A DNA stretch of 64,000 bases from Apium graveolens (GCF_009905375.1 NC_133650.1:60403628-60467627), one strand, 5' to 3'. Positions 32,104 to 44,501 are shown, counted from the first letter of the stretch. Program-made: numbers and translations. Notes: generated from the sequence alone by a model not told the origin.

Positions 32104-34620
32104 TTATCCCGACATAAATGACTTGAGCACTAGACCCCAATCGTACCACCTCTTGACTTTCTCCTTGTACATTTTGTTGTTTTCATACGCTTGAAGCCGA
32201 AATTCATCGAGTTCATTTAATTGAAGCATTCTTTTCTTACCAGCTGCATCCAAATCAAGGTTCAATTTCTCCAAAGCCCAATATGCTTTATGCTCGAGTT
32301 CCACAGGAAAATGACACCCCTTACCATAAACCAGCTAAAATGGCGACATTCCCAACGGAGTCTTGTATGTTGTTCTATATGCCCAAACAACTTAATCAAG
32401 CTTCAAAGACCAATCCTTCCTTGATGGACACACAACTTTCTCTAGAATCTGCTTGATCTCCCTGTTAGACACCTCAGCTTGACCATTATTCTGTGGATGG
32501 TAGGCTGTAGCAATGCGATGATTCACATTATACCTTTTCATCATGGCAGTGAACTTGCGATTGTAAAAATGCGATCCCTCGTCACTGATTATGACTCTTG
32601 GAGTCCCAAATCATGTGAATATCTACTTTTGAAGAAAATTAAGCACTACCTTCGCATCATTTGTCGGCAAAGCCTTGACTTCAACCCATTTTGACACATA
32701 ATCGACCACCAAAAAGATATATTGATTATTGCAAGATGAGACAAACAACCCTATGAAGTCGATTCCCCAAACATCAAAGACTTCAACCTTGAGAAGCACA
32801 TTAAGAGGCATCTCATCCCTCTTGGACATATTACCCACACGTTGGCATCGATCAAACTTCAAAACAAAGTGAAGTGCATCCTTAAATAATGTAGGCCAGT
32901 AGAATCCCGTTTGAAGGACACGAGCTGCTGTCTTCTCTCCACCATAGTGGCCTTCATAAACAGTCGAATGATAGTCTCACAATATTCCCCCCATTTCGCT
33001 GTACGAAATACATCTCCAGATGATTTGGTCAGCTCCTTGCCTAAACAGATATGGTTCATCCCATATGTACCACTTCACCTCATGAAGAAACTTCTTCCTT
33101 CGACCGTATGACAAGTCTGGAGGCATGATATTACTCACAAGGTAGTTCATAATGTTTGCAAACCACGGTTCTTCCTCTTGCACTCCAAACAGCTGCTCAT
33201 CGGGAAAAGACTCATTTATCAATGTCTTATCTTGTGAAGTTACACTTGGATCTTCTAAATGCGAGAGATGATCAATAACTTGATTCTCAGTACCTTTTCT
33301 ATCCTTGATCTTTAATTCAAACTCCTGAAGCAAAAGAACCCATCTAATCAATCTAGGCTTCGAGTCCTTCTTCGAGACAAGATATCGAATTGCAGTGTGA
33401 TTAGTGAACGAAACTTCTCAAAACCGTAGACAATAGCCAGAAGTTCTTTCTCAGTAGTAGTATAATTCAGTTGAGCACCATTTAGGGTCTTACTATCATG
33501 GTAGACCACATGAAATATGTTGTTCTTTCTCTGCCCAAGAACTACTCCCACTGCATAGTCACTTGCATCACACATCATCTCAAAAGGTTCATTCCAATCA
33601 GGTGCAGTTATGATAGTTGCCATGATTAAACTCTTCTTCAAGAACTCAAAAGCAACTAGGCACTCGTCATCAAACTTGAACGGGACATCCTTCTCCAGAA
33701 GATTGCACAAAGGTTTAGAAATTTTTGAAAAGTCCTTAATGAACCGCCTATAGAAACCCACATGACCAAGAAAGCTGTGAACTCCCTTAACAGAAATTGG
33801 TGGAGGAAGATTTTCAGTGATCCCCACTTTGGCTTTGTCCACCTCAAGACCCTTACTAGAGACCTTGTGACCAAGAGTAATGCCCTGTCGCACCATAAAG
33901 TGACATTTCTCCCAGTTGAGAACCAAGTTGGTCTCAACACACCTTTTAATAATGTCGCCAAGATTCTGCAAGCACTCATCAAATGAATCACCAAACACAG
34001 AGAAATCATCCATGAACACCTCCATATTTTGACCAATCAGGTCAGAGAAGATAGCCATTATGCATCTCCGAAATATGGCCGGTGCCCCACATAAACCAAA
34101 AGAAATTCTTCTAAAGGAGAAAGTACCAAATGGACAAGTGAAAGTAGTCTTCTCCTGATCTTTCAGAGCGATACAAATCTGATTATTGCCCAAATAGCCA
34201 TCCAGAAGACAGTATACTCATGCCCAGCCAATCTATCAAGCATCTGATTAATAAAAGGCAGCGGGAAGTGATCCTTTCTCGTGGCCTTGTTCAGCATCCT
34301 GTAGTCCATACAAACTCTCCATCCCGTGACTGTTCGAGTAGGAATGAGTTCATTCTTCTCATTAGCAACAATGGTGATACCTCCTTTCTTTGGTACATAC
34401 TGAACTGGACTCACCCAAGAACTGTTAACAATATGATAGATGATCCCTGCATCCAGCCATTTGAGAATTTCCTTTTTCATAACTTCTTTCATGATAGGAT
34501 TTAGCCTTCTTTGTTGCTCAACAGTAGGCTTTGCTACCTTCCTATAGCAGAATTTTATGCATACAATAAGAAGGGCCGATTCCCTTAATATATGTTATAG
34601 TCCATCCAATTGCCGATTTG
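32104..34620 (-). pseudogene. pol: Athila RT, RNase H and integrase
   Basis: RT starts near 34500 (MKKEILKWLDAGIIYHI, SWVSPVQYVPKKGG, WRVCMDYRMLNKATRKDHFPLPF). A frame change at about 34190 leads to GTFSFRRISFGLCGAPA and the active-site box VFMDDFSVFG, then KCHFMVRQGITLGHKVS. RNase H shows MMCDASDYAVG and TTTEKELLA. A frame break near 33390 leads to [18 protein letters not shown] and the integrase: GIDFIGLF (Asp), ISDEGSHF (Asp) and NNGQAEVSNREIK (Glu), with CQRVGN of the zinc region. Stops and frameshifts are frequent (33348-33400, 32859-33059, ~32400). It cannot make an active enzyme as it stands. Confidence 0.92.
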
Positions 34621-34722
34621 AATGCTCAGGATTCTTAAGAGTATTTCCTCATCACTACCTGAAAGGTTAGATGCAATAATAACAGGAAAAGTAGATGCAT
34701 CACCTAAAAATGCATACCTTAA

Positions 34723-37187
34723 TTATTCAGGCAATGGTTTAAGCTCAAGTGTAGGAGCTTCCTCAATAGATGGCTTGAGGCGCTTTGGAGATTTGTTCAG
34801 CTCCTCCATTCCAAGAGATTTAAAAGGCATATCCATCTTCCGCTTCCAGGGAGAAGCATTCAAATACTGCAACTTCTCATCACCTTCATCATCTTCACTA
34901 TCCGAATTCCCCAATAAGGCCTTTTCTAAGGCATTAGACCTTAGTAATTGATCAAGTTCTGAAGTAACAACTAAATCGACCAGCTCCACCTTTAAGCACT
35001 CCACATTTTCCGTCGGGAATTTCATGACATTGAACATATTAAAAGTTGCATCCTGATCCAGCACTTGCATGGTGAGCTCACCTTTCTACACATCTATCAA
35101 GGTTCGGCAGTAGCCAAGAACGGTCTTCCCAAGATTATGGGAATCTTCTTATCCTCCCGAAATCAAGAATAACAAAATCAGTAGGAAAGATGAGTTTATC
35201 CACCTTGACCAAAACATCCTCAACAATGCCTCACGGATATGTAATAGAACGATCAGCCAGCTGTAGAGTCATATAAGGTAGGTTTTTGATCAGGTAAGTC
35301 CAACTTCTTGAAGATTGACAAAGGCATCAGATTGATGCTAGCTCCCAAGTCACATAAGCATTTGTCAAACGACACTTTTCCAATGGTGCAAGGAATAATG
35401 AAGCTTCCAGGATCTTTAAATTTCAGAGGCAACTTCTATTGCAGCACAACACTGCATTCCTTCGTGAGAGCAACTGTCTTTAAGTCATCAAACTTCACCT
35501 TCCGAGAAAGTATACCTTTCATAAACTTCACATAACTAGGCATCTGTTCAAGAGCTTCAGCGAAAGGTATGTTGATATGAAGATTCTTGAACACCTCCAG
35601 AAACTTCTCAAACTGCTTATCCAGCTTTTTCTTCTGCAGACTCTTAGGAAAGGGAGGTGGAGGATAGATCTGTTTCTCCCCTGTATTACCCCCAGGAGGA
35701 GTGTGTTCAACAGTATTCTTCCTTGGTTCCACTTCAGCTTCCTTCTACACTTCTTCCTCAGCCACAGCTTCTTCATCCGAAACTTGAGAGTGTTCGGGAA
35801 TTGCAACCTTTCCAGACCTTAATGTAATTGCCTTCACCTGATCCTTGGCTTCCCTCTTTCCTGGTACTTTAGTATCACTAGGAAGTGTACCAGGTTGACG
35901 ATTTAACAAGGCATTGGAAATTTGTCCAATTTGATTTTCCAAGGTCTTGATAGAAACCGCTTGGCTCTTGCACATGAGCCTCAACTCTTCCAATTTAGAT
36001 TTTTCATTAGACTGTTACAGCTGGAGTTGTTGCATTGGTGCGTATTGTAGTTACTGAAACCCAAGGGGGTTGTACTGCTTTGCTGGATACTGCTGATAAG
36101 GCTGCTGAACCGCATTCTGAGTGTTGCTTCAGCTAAAATTAGGATGATTGCGGTTGTTAGGATGATAAGTGGCTGGTACAGGTTGTTGCGACCTTTGAAA
36201 GTTGCTCACGAACTGAGCTGATTCACTAGAAATGGCACATTGATCAGTCTCGTGGGCACCAACACAAAGCTCAAAGACACTAGTGATCTTATTAACTCCA
36301 TAATTAGATAGAGTATCCACCTTCATCATCAAAGCCTTAAGTTGAACAGTTATAGCAGTAGCTGCATTCAACTCCAGGATTCCTGCTACCTTGCCCTGAG
36401 ATAGTCTCTAAGTAGGATTCTGGTATTCATTAGCAGCCATCAGTTCAATCAATTCATAAGCTTCTTCGTAGATTTTAGCCCACAAGGCTCCTCCTGATGC
36501 TGTATCAAGCATGGGTCTAGAAGTAGCACCCAATCCATCATAGAAACAATTAATGATCATCCAGTCAGGCATCCCATGATGAGGGCACTTCCTAAGCATC
36601 TCCTTATGTCGATCCCAAGCCTCACATAAAGATTCTCCAGATTGCTGAGCAAATTGAGTAAGCGTGTTTCTAATTGCAGCAGTCTTCACCATAAGAAAGA
36701 ATTTAGTTAAGAACTTCTGAGCAAGTTCCTCCCATTTGGTGATAGACCCTGGTGGTAGAGAATGTAACCAGCACTCAGCTTTATCCCGCAGAGAGAATGG
36801 GAAAAGCCTCAACTTAATAGCATTTTCAGAAACTCCATCGAACTTGAAAGTGTCGCAGATCTCGATGAAATCTCTAATGTGCATGTTGGGGTCTTCTATC
36901 GAAGAACCCCCAAACTGAACTGAGTTCTATATCATCTGAATCGTGCTCGACTTGATCTCAAAGGTATTAGCTGAGATGGTTGGCCGAACAATGCTAGAAT
37001 GAATATCATTGATCTTCGGTTGAGAGTAGTCCATCAAAGCCTTTGGAATTATTTCCGGTTCTCCCATTGCAATAAGAACCTCTTCTTCTTTCTCAACTAA
37101 GATCTCTTCTTCAACTTTGTCCTCTACTACAACTTCTTCCTCAGCTTGATCCACTGTTCTCTTACGAGAATGAGAACGCATATTCAT
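34723..37187 (-). pseudogene. gag: Athila gag and protease
   Basis: Begins MNMRSHSRKRTVDQAEEE with a highly acidic N-terminal stretch, then the retrotransposon gag domain (LRLFPFSLRDKAECWLHSLP, WEELAQKFLTKFF, CPHHGMPDWMIINCFYDGL). Downstream are QSNEKSKLEELRLMCKSQ (coiled-coil-like), KAITLRSGK, and PPPPFPKSLQKKKLDKQFEKF. Protease carries [16 protein letters not shown] (catalytic Asp in DLGAS, ~35330-35360) and IPIILGRPFLAT, then the acidic SEDDEGDEKLQ linker. Several in-frame stops (~36900, ~36410, 36128, ~35993, 35745, ~35440) break it. No CCHC knuckle is obvious, which is usual for Athila. Confidence 0.9.
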
Positions 37188-37302
37188 ACACGCTCGCTAG
37201 AGTACCTCAAACATGACAAGGAATTAAGTAAATAACAATGTCCGAGTCACTAAACTTTAACGACCAATGATGATAAACACATAAACTAAAAACTAACACC
37301 GT

Positions 37303-37322
37303 AGTCCCCGGCAGCGGCGCCA
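37303..37322 (-). other. Athila primer binding site (tRNA-Asp type)
   Basis: The sense strand reads TGGCGCCGCTGCCGGGGACT starting six bases inside the 5' LTR boundary. The Athila consensus TGGCGCCGTTGCCGGGGA, complementary to tRNA-Asp, differs by one base. Confidence 0.88.
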
Positions 37323-37328
37323 AAAACT

Positions 37329-38785
37329 TGTTAGGGCTAGAACACGAGCTAATTTTCACGCAATTAAACGCGATCACAAGTACTATAGAATTAATTCTAG
37401 TCCGTTCCCATAGGGACTGGTTTAGGTTAATTTCAATCAATGTATTTATGCAACACTAGTATGGCTATTATCCAATGCTAAGACGAATAACAATTTGAGT
37501 TTGTTTATAACTAAGATTAACTAAGAATTATACTAAAGAACCCAAACTAGAAGATTAAAGAGCGTTGAATAATATATGACACAAACATGGGATTCTAACT
37601 TCATTAAATACTTCATTCAATAGCCTTTTCATTCTTAACCTTAGCATGTAATGGTGATGACACTAATCAGAGAACATGAAACTGATAATCGCCAACTTTC
37701 GTTGTACGAATACCATACTACCAGAATCCACAAAAGAGATAGAAGCTGAATATACACCAATTATATTAAGACCCTATATGTCTATAGAATTTGACAACAT
37801 AACGGTTTAATGCACAAGTTATCTATCGTGATTACATAGGGAAAGTAAGATGGTTAAAATTACCTACGAATCATGCATATGACATACATGAACCTATGCT
37901 AGCATGGCAAGTTCTAAACCCTTAAATTCACTTTCGCTTCATTAAAGATTAACACACTATCTTATAAGTTTGTGACGCTCATAAGACGAATAAGCACAAC
38001 CAATACTAGGTTATCATACAATCACCACATACTAAGTCATCGAAACGAATTAACTAAAGAAATCCATAAATAAATACGTTAAAACCCCACAATAATGATT
38101 AGCCTATAATCGGACTCATCATCAACGTGGGTTCCGATGAAAGCATTGTATAATAAATGTAGTCTTTATACTGAATAAATAAAACCAAGTACGAAACAAG
38201 AATATAGGTTCATGAATAAGAAAACTGGCATCCAAAGTTACAACTTAAAACAAAGAATCACAAGAATAAACTAGATCTTTTTTGCCTTGGTTGAATTGTG
38301 CTCTACGGTCTTCTTACGCCTTCTTCTTAAGCTCTAGTACGTCTTGTTATGAAAAACGAACATAAGTTATGTATATATAGCAGCCCATGCAGAGTAGAAG
38401 TCCAACAGATCAAAATTCCATAAGGAACAGGATTTTATTTCCCGACCTGGCACGGCCGCGCCTTTAACCAGCACGGTCGCGCTGACATTCTGCCATCCTG
38501 GCGATGCCGTGCACTATCACAGCACGGGTGCACCGTCTCTCAGGAGAAATTTCTGACTTCTTTCTTTTCTTTCTGATTTGAGCTGGTCTTTTCACGAGCT
38601 TTTATTCTAGACACCATCCTAACACCAATTTAGCATCCAAACAATGCCAATTCACCTGTATTCCTGATAAATTCCTGAAATGCAAAAAAACTACAAAAAC
38701 ATGTTAAAACACCAACAACTCGAGTATAAAACACCAATTCAAAGCTTAACGGAGCGTTATAAAGTGTCATAAATGCCACTCAATA
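37329..38785 (-). repeat. Athila 5' LTR
   Basis: 1457 bp, pairing with 27692-29116. It has the same TATA (38371-38380) and GC module (38446-38538), but CG words are decayed (GGCACGG where the partner has GGCGCGG). A ~35-bp TTTCTTTTCTTTCTG-rich insertion near 38545-38580 explains most of the length difference. Confidence 0.93.
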
Positions 38786-38790
38786 TTATG

Positions 38791-39229
38791 CAGGTTGTAA
38801 AATTGATAGAAAAAGTACAATAAGAATCTGTCAATTTCTAGGAAATAAGCTAGTATCCTGGTTCAGTAAAAAGCAAAATTCAATTTCTAATTCTACAGCT
38901 GAAGATGAATATGTTGTTGCTGGTAGCTGTTGTGTATAGATTTTATTGATGAAAAATCAACTATTGGACTATGTCTACAGGTGAATAAGATTCCTATTTT
39001 ATGTGATAGCACAAGTGCCATTGCAATCACTGAAAATCCAGTACAACATTCAAGGACCAAGCACATTGACATCAAGTACCATTTTATTAGAGAGCATGTT
39101 ATGAATGGTACTGTGGAACTTCATTTTGTTCCTAGTGAAAAATAACTTGCAGACATCTTTACCAAGCCACTTGATGAATCCACCTTTACTAGGTTGTTAA
39201 GTGAGTTAGGTATGCTTAGTTACTCTTAA
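38791..39229 (+). pseudogene. pol: Sirevirus B RNase H, C-terminal part
   Basis: Continues the RNase H cut at 27691: GCKIDRKSTIRICQFLGNKLVSWFSKKQ, then [15 protein letters not shown] with a stop after it, a frame change, [45 protein letters not shown], a stop, and LADIFTKPLDESTFTRLLSELGMLSYS ending at the TAA 39227-39229. This is the full C-terminus that Sirevirus A lacks. Confidence 0.9.
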
Positions 39230-39732
39230 TTCATTTTGATGTCTAAGCAAATTGAAATGCAGCCAGAGTAAAATTTAATATTTCCTGACACAGATAAAAT
39301 TTTGGATAAGTCAGAATTTATGTCTCAACGGATGTTCATTATCCGCTGAAAATGAATATCCATTGAATCTTATCATCCGTCGAAGTATCAATTATTACTC
39401 TGGGTACTTTTATCCTTATCCGTCGAATTGCACTTAATCTCAGCCGTTAATTTTAAGCATTATCCATCGAATTTACTTACAGCTTGTATGTATATTTCAA
39501 CGGATAATCTTAGATTTTTGACAGTTTTCTTTATTTTAAAACGGCTATTTTGGGCTAATTTGATTGGTTACTTTATTTTACTTTTTTACTTTTTGAAAGT
39601 TTATTTCTGAGAAAGTATATAAGCTAATTTCATTTATATTCTTTACTTCTATCCTTCTCAAGAAATTTCCCTAACTTTTTCTTCTTCGAAGCAAAATCTT
39701 TTTCTCTCTGCAAATTACTCTCATTCTCAGCA
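39230..39732 (+). promoter_or_regulatory. Sirevirus B post-pol region with motif repeats and ORF3 promoter
   Basis: The first half (39318-39507) repeats the CAACGGAT / ATCCGTCGAA word about seven times on both strands (e.g. 39323, 39338, 39372, 39416, 39461, 39497). Then come ATTGG (39563-39567, CCAAT box) and TATATAAG (39616-39623), a pyrimidine-rich leader (CTTCTATCCTTCTC, TTTTTCTCTCTGC), and the ORF3 ATG at 39733 preceded by CAGCA. This layout suggests separate transcription of ORF3; activity is inferred. Confidence 0.6.
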
Positions 39733-40304
39733 ATGGCACCGGTAGTCAAGATCATGTCCCAATCTGGGTTTGTGTATGAAAAGAAAACTTCGTCGCACTA
39801 GTGAATAAGGAGATTGCTGCTTCTGAAGATTATCACAAAGTGATGGATTTCATTCAAAGTTGCAAACTGAAGTATGCTATTCTAGAGTCTCTTGTTATCT
39901 ACTACGAAGTGGTTGAGAATTATTCACCAACTCCACACACAGATACAGATGTAAGTTTTATGCTCAGTTCTATGGGTTATGCTTTTGACCCCACCAAGCT
40001 AGGTGATGTTAGAAGAAAAGGCCTCAGAAAGGATTTGAGCTTTCTCCGTGATTCTTTTATTAAAGTATATCCTAGAAAAATTAGTAATTTTGATGCTGTG
40101 ATTTACTCACTTGTAAAAATGTTGTATATGCTGTTTAGTGATAAGTATCATAACTTTAGTGAGTCTGTCTTGTTTGAACTAGGTTTTAAGCTAGGGGACA
40201 TTAAGAAAAGATCTAAAAACATGTATTATGTTAGATTCTTTATGTTACCGGCTAACTTTGTTTCTTAAATATTAACATTGAGAACCCAACCAACAAGCTT
40301 GATT
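39733..40304 (+). pseudogene. Sirevirus B ORF3, N-terminal part
   Basis: Starts MAPVVKIMSQSGFVYEKK, hits a stop and frame change at ~39799, and continues KEIAASEDYHKVMDFIQSC to NMYYVRFFML. It is collinear with SIRE-3 ORF3: the MAP start, a shared DFIQSCKLKYAI / DFLARSEIGYAL region, and NFDAVIYSL with YYVRFFML against NFDVIPIMS with VYFTRFCQL. No known domain is recognised; the segment between the ends is rich in Phe, Tyr and Lys. It is cut near 40305 by the broken end of SIRE-2, and resumes at 45096. Confidence 0.8.
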
Positions 40305-42317
40305 GTAAAGACATTCACTTGAAGTAGCTGTTCTAGTTCTGACAGCTGCATCAGGATTTCCAATTATCAAATCAGGTGTATGTGATTTAGTCCACTTCCT
40401 TGCAGATGGAAGGTTCTCTCTAGAACTGGATGCTCCTCCATGATCCATGCTGTCTTCATTAGCATTTTCTGATGCTCCCCCTGAAACTATGCTCTCTGAG
40501 TTGGATTCTTCAGAATTTAGATTTTCAGAACTATCAGAACTTGGTTTATCAGAACTTGACGAATCAGAACTTGAAGAGCCAGATGTATGTTCCGATGCTT
40601 CTTGAGATGTGGTAATATCTTGAGTATGCTCCCCCTGAATAGGTGCATCTTCCTTTAGCGTAGTCACCACAGTTTCAATAACATCAGAGTTTAATCCATC
40701 AGAGTTTGCAGTATCAGGACTTAGATTGTCAGGATTATCAGTATCAGAATTTAAGTCTTCATTTTCAAATCTCAGCTGATCATGATCAATAAAATCTTCA
40801 AGTCTAGTAATCTTCTTATCATCAAAAGAGACATTGATAGATTCCACGACCACTCTTGTTCTCAAGTTATAGACTCTGAAGGCTTTTGTGGAAAGTGGAT
40901 ATCCAATAAAGATCCCTTCATCAGCTTTTAGATCAAACTTGGATAGCTGTTCAGGATGAGTCTTAAGAACAAAACACTTGCATCCAAATACATGAAAATA
41001 CTTCACATTTGGCTTCTTTTTCTTCACCATCTCATATGGTGTATTTCCTTGCTTGTTGATGAGTGTTACATTCTGAGTAAAACAAGCAGTCTGCACAGCA
41101 TCAGCCTAGAAATAGGTTGGAAGCTTTGCTTCATCAAGCATTGTACGTGCAGCTTCATTGAGAGTTCTATTCTTCCTTTCAACAACTCCATTTTGCTGTG
41201 GAGTTCCAGGAGCAGAGAATTCCTGCTTGATTCCATGGTTTTTGCAGAACTCTTCCATTATCAAATTCTTGAATTCAGTACCATTATCACTCCTTATTGT
41301 CTTCACAGAATCTTTGAACAATTTATCCAGTTGCTTGACATGATCAATCAAGATAGATGCAGTTTCACTATTTGTGTGCAAGAAATACACCCATGTGTAT
41401 CTGGTGAACTCATCCACTATGACCATAGCATATTTCTTCTTTGTATTAGACATGACATTTACTGGACCAAATAGATCAACATGTAGTAGGTGATAAGGCT
41501 CAAGAATTGATGATTCAGTCTTGCTCTTGAATGAAGATTTCCTTTGTTTGGCCTTCTGACAAGAATCACAAAGACCATCAGGAGCAAATACTGACTTTGG
41601 CAGTCCTCTCACAAGATCTTTCTTGACCAACTCATTTATATTGTTGAAATTTAAATGAGAGAGTTTCTTGTGCCAATTTCACCTTTCTTCAATTGATGCT
41701 CTACTCATCAGACAGATTGCAGAGCCATCAGTACTTGTTGAAAGCTTGGCTTCATAAATGTTACCACACCTGTATCCTTTCAGAACAACTTTGCCTGTAG
41801 ATTTACTTACAAATTCATAGTGTTCTTCAAAGAAATCCACATGATAACCTCTGTCACAGATTTGACTAACACTCAGCAGATTGTGTTTAAGTCCTGAGAC
41901 CAGAGCTACTTCTTTAATGATGACATTCCCAAGATTGATATTGCCATATCCCAATGTTTTTCCAATGTTGCCATCTCCATAAGAAACACTTGGGCCAGCT
42001 TTCTCCACAAAGTCTGATAGCAGGGCTTTATTTCCAGTCATATGTCCTGAACATCCCCTGTCAAGAACTAGGATGTTTTTCCTGTTGCCCTGCAATCACA
42101 AGGACCACTAATGGTTAGTTTTAAGGACCCAAACATGCTTGGATCCTTTGGCCTTATTAAGTCTGTTAACCTTTGCAGCGGATTTAGCATCAGAGTTTAT
42201 GTTAACATTTTTCTTATCAGAATTTACACTATCAGACTTTGAATCAGAACTAACACTAGAAGGAACAATGAGAACTTTCTTTAAAGAAGGTTTTAATTGA
42301 TAATAATCATAGTACAA
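40305..42317 (-). pseudogene. pol: SIRE-2 protease, integrase and hinge
   Basis: In order: QLKPSLKKVLIVPSS; protease with LVLDRGCSGHMTG, where the catalytic DSG reads DRG; HNLLSVSQICDRGYHVDFF; the integrase zinc region (GLPKSVFAPDGLCDSCQKAKQ); the core with LLHVDLFGPV, IRSDNGTEFK and VVERKNRTL, so all three catalytic acids are present; a stop in PTYF*ADAVQ (~41108); GCKCFVLKTHPEQL; GIFIGYPLSTKAFRVYNL; then the NSD/NPD hinge and RKWTKSHTPDLIIG. The frame stays constant from 42317 to 40272 except for point stops. Confidence 0.9.
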
Positions 42318-42429
42318 ACTATGATATTCCTTATAAGTATAAATGGAATGCCATAAACTACCACAATGAAAACAAGGATTTTGTGGCTTATATCTAACAT
42401 ACTGACTCTTAACTCCTGACTTTGAAGGT

Positions 42430-44443
42430 AAGGAGTTTATGTTCTTATTCTTCCTGCAAAAAAAGCCAGATGGTTAGAACTTCCACAGTTATGACACGTT
42501 TTCCTAGGAGCTTCAGGAACAGGCTTATAATCATTGTTTTTATTCACACCTTCCTTTCCATTCCTATTTTTCCTAGGTGATTTTACCTTGTTTGCATTCT
42601 TAACATCTTTCAGCTTATGCTTAAGCTGTTTCTTTGTCATTAAGCCTATATTTACTTCAGTTGTCTTTTCATGTTTTAGTTTGTCAGAAGTTACTTCCTT
42701 TTTAACTTCTGATTTCTCATTTTCAGACTTTACAGCTACAAACTTAACAGGTTTTATCTTTGGCTTTTGTTTAACAACTACAGGCTTAATATCTACAATT
42801 CCTTTATCATTCTTATCCTCTCCATAACCTAAGCCCTCCTTCCAGTTTTCACTACTTAACAGATTCTGAGTTGTTCTGCCAGAGTCAGTCCAAGTCCTGA
42901 TAACCACTTTTTCCTTTTCTAACTCAGCTTTTAGAGATTCATTCATTTTTAGCACTTCATCTCTAACATAAAAAGCATCATCTCTATCTTTCTGAGTTTG
43001 ATGGAACATAACTAACTCCTTTTCTAAGAAATCATTTCTTTTCTTAAAATCCAGTTTTTCAGAAGTTAATCTTTCACATGTTAAAGTTTGATCTCTATAA
43101 CTTATACACATGGTTTTAAGATATTTTCTCAACTCATTAATATCATCAGTATGAAAAGCATAAGTAGTTTGAGGTACCTTTGATTCAGCAGCTTCAGAAC
43201 TGCTTTCAGCACTTGCTTTATCAGCATTTACCATTAAGGCATAATTCTCCTCACTTTCAGAATCTGAGGTGTCTGTCCAGCTTTTCTTCTTTATGACAAG
43301 AGCCTTGCCTTTGTCACTCTTCACTTTCTTGCAATCAGGAGATATGTGGCCTTTCTCACCACAGTTGTAGCATTAGACATTTGTATAATCTCCTCTGTCA
43401 GACTTTCCTCCTCTGCCCTCAGATTTTCTGAAATTCTTCTTATCAGAACTTGTGCCTTTCCTGGAAAACTTATTTCCCTTCCTGAACTTCCTGTATGTAA
43501 TCTTTGTGATCCCTTTCACCATAAGAGCACACAGCTTCATCATCTCCTCATCAGCATCCGTCTCAGGCAAGCTTTCAGATTCTGAGTCATCATCACTTTC
43601 AGAACTTGATGACTCAGTATCAGACTTTGTGAAGAGAGCTTTCCCCTTGTCTTTCCTTGAGGTAGCTGCCTTGGGGGATTCTTCTTCAGCCTTAAGAGCA
43701 ACTGTCTTTGACTTTCCTCCTTTCCTCTTGCTTCTTTGTTCCATCTCAAGTTCATGAGTCTTGAGCATTCCATAAATTTCATTAAGAGTTGTTTCATCAA
43801 GATTGTAGTTGTCTCTTATTGTTGTTGCCTTCAAATCCCAGCATTCAGGAAGAGCTAACAGGAATTTAAGGTTTGAATCTTCAAGATCATACTCCTTATC
43901 AACCAATGACAGATCATTCAAGAGTTTGACAAATATATCATATAAATCAGTCAATGACTCATTAGCCTTTGAGTCAAAATGTTCATACTCTTGAGTGAGT
44001 ATTGTCTTCCTGTTCTTCTTAATCGTATCAGTTCCTAGACACCTTGTTTCCAGGGCATCCCATATCTCCTTTGCAGTCTTGCAGTTTATTACCCTGTTTG
44101 ACATTACATTATCAATGACACTATGCAGTAAGTGTCGTACCTTAGCATCCTTAGTAATTGATGCGATATCTTCAGCAGTGTAATCACTCTTCTCCTTTGG
44201 TACAGTCTTTGCTTCTTCACCTGCAACTGCAACCGCGAGCTTGGTTGGTTTGTGAGGCCCTTCCTTGATTCTATCAAGATATTCTGGATCTGTCGCTTCC
44301 AGGAACATGATCATCCTCACCTTCCATATGGGATATTCAGATGGTCTCAATATGGGAACTCTGATAGTCTCATATCGGCTTTGAATTTGTGTCTTTGGAG
44401 GTTCTTCAGTTTGGTGGGCTTAGTTAGAGTTTCTGTTTCAGAC
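42430..44443 (-). pseudogene. gag: SIRE-2 gag
   Basis: An ATG at ~44443 (MSETETLTK) is followed by a +1 shift into the conserved frame ILRPSEYPIWKVRMIMFLEA, the gag N-terminus with UBN2 domain (NRVINCKTAKEIWDALETRC, SLTDLYDIFVKLLNDLSL, LLALPECWDLKATTIRDN). A Glu/Ser-rich linker leads to three zinc knuckles: CYNCGEKGHISPDC (with a stop just before it at ~43373), CHNCGSSNHLAF (frame break in a T-run at ~42455) and CFHCGSLWHS (~42360). A coiled-coil-like stretch lies between knuckles one and two (LTSEKLDFKKRNDFLEKEL, LNESLKAELEKEK). Confidence 0.9.
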
Positions 44444-44486
44444 ATGATTGTGTTTGGATCTTAAACTGTTTGTGCATTAACAGATA

Positions 44487-44500
44487 GGCTCTGATACCAC
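44487..44500 (-). other. SIRE-2 primer binding site
   Basis: Sense GTGGTATCAGAGCC directly adjoins the LTR: the classic copia site for initiator Met-tRNA. Confidence 0.9.
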
Positions 44501-44501
44501 T

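Larger units (their letters stand above)
27692..38785 (-). mobile_element. Full-length Athila-type gypsy element
   Basis: The insertion is flanked by TTATG (27687-27691 and 38786-38790), lying inside the Sirevirus B RNase H. Ends are TGTTAGGGC and CAATA/CAACA. The element is sense on the minus strand: 5' LTR 37329-38785, PBS for tRNA-Asp, gag, protease, RT, RNase H, integrase, then the env-like ORF3 with its own upstream GC/TATA region, a 0.9-kb non-coding stretch, a polypurine tract, and 3' LTR 27692-29116. The gypsy pol order (RT-RH-IN), the tRNA-Asp PBS and the ORF3 downstream of pol define the Athila clade. All ORFs carry stops, so it is not autonomous. Confidence 0.95.

Noticed and set aside
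32479..34504. Plus-strand ORFs across the Athila pol
   Set aside because: Antisense shadows of RT and integrase, whose motifs are clear on the minus strand.
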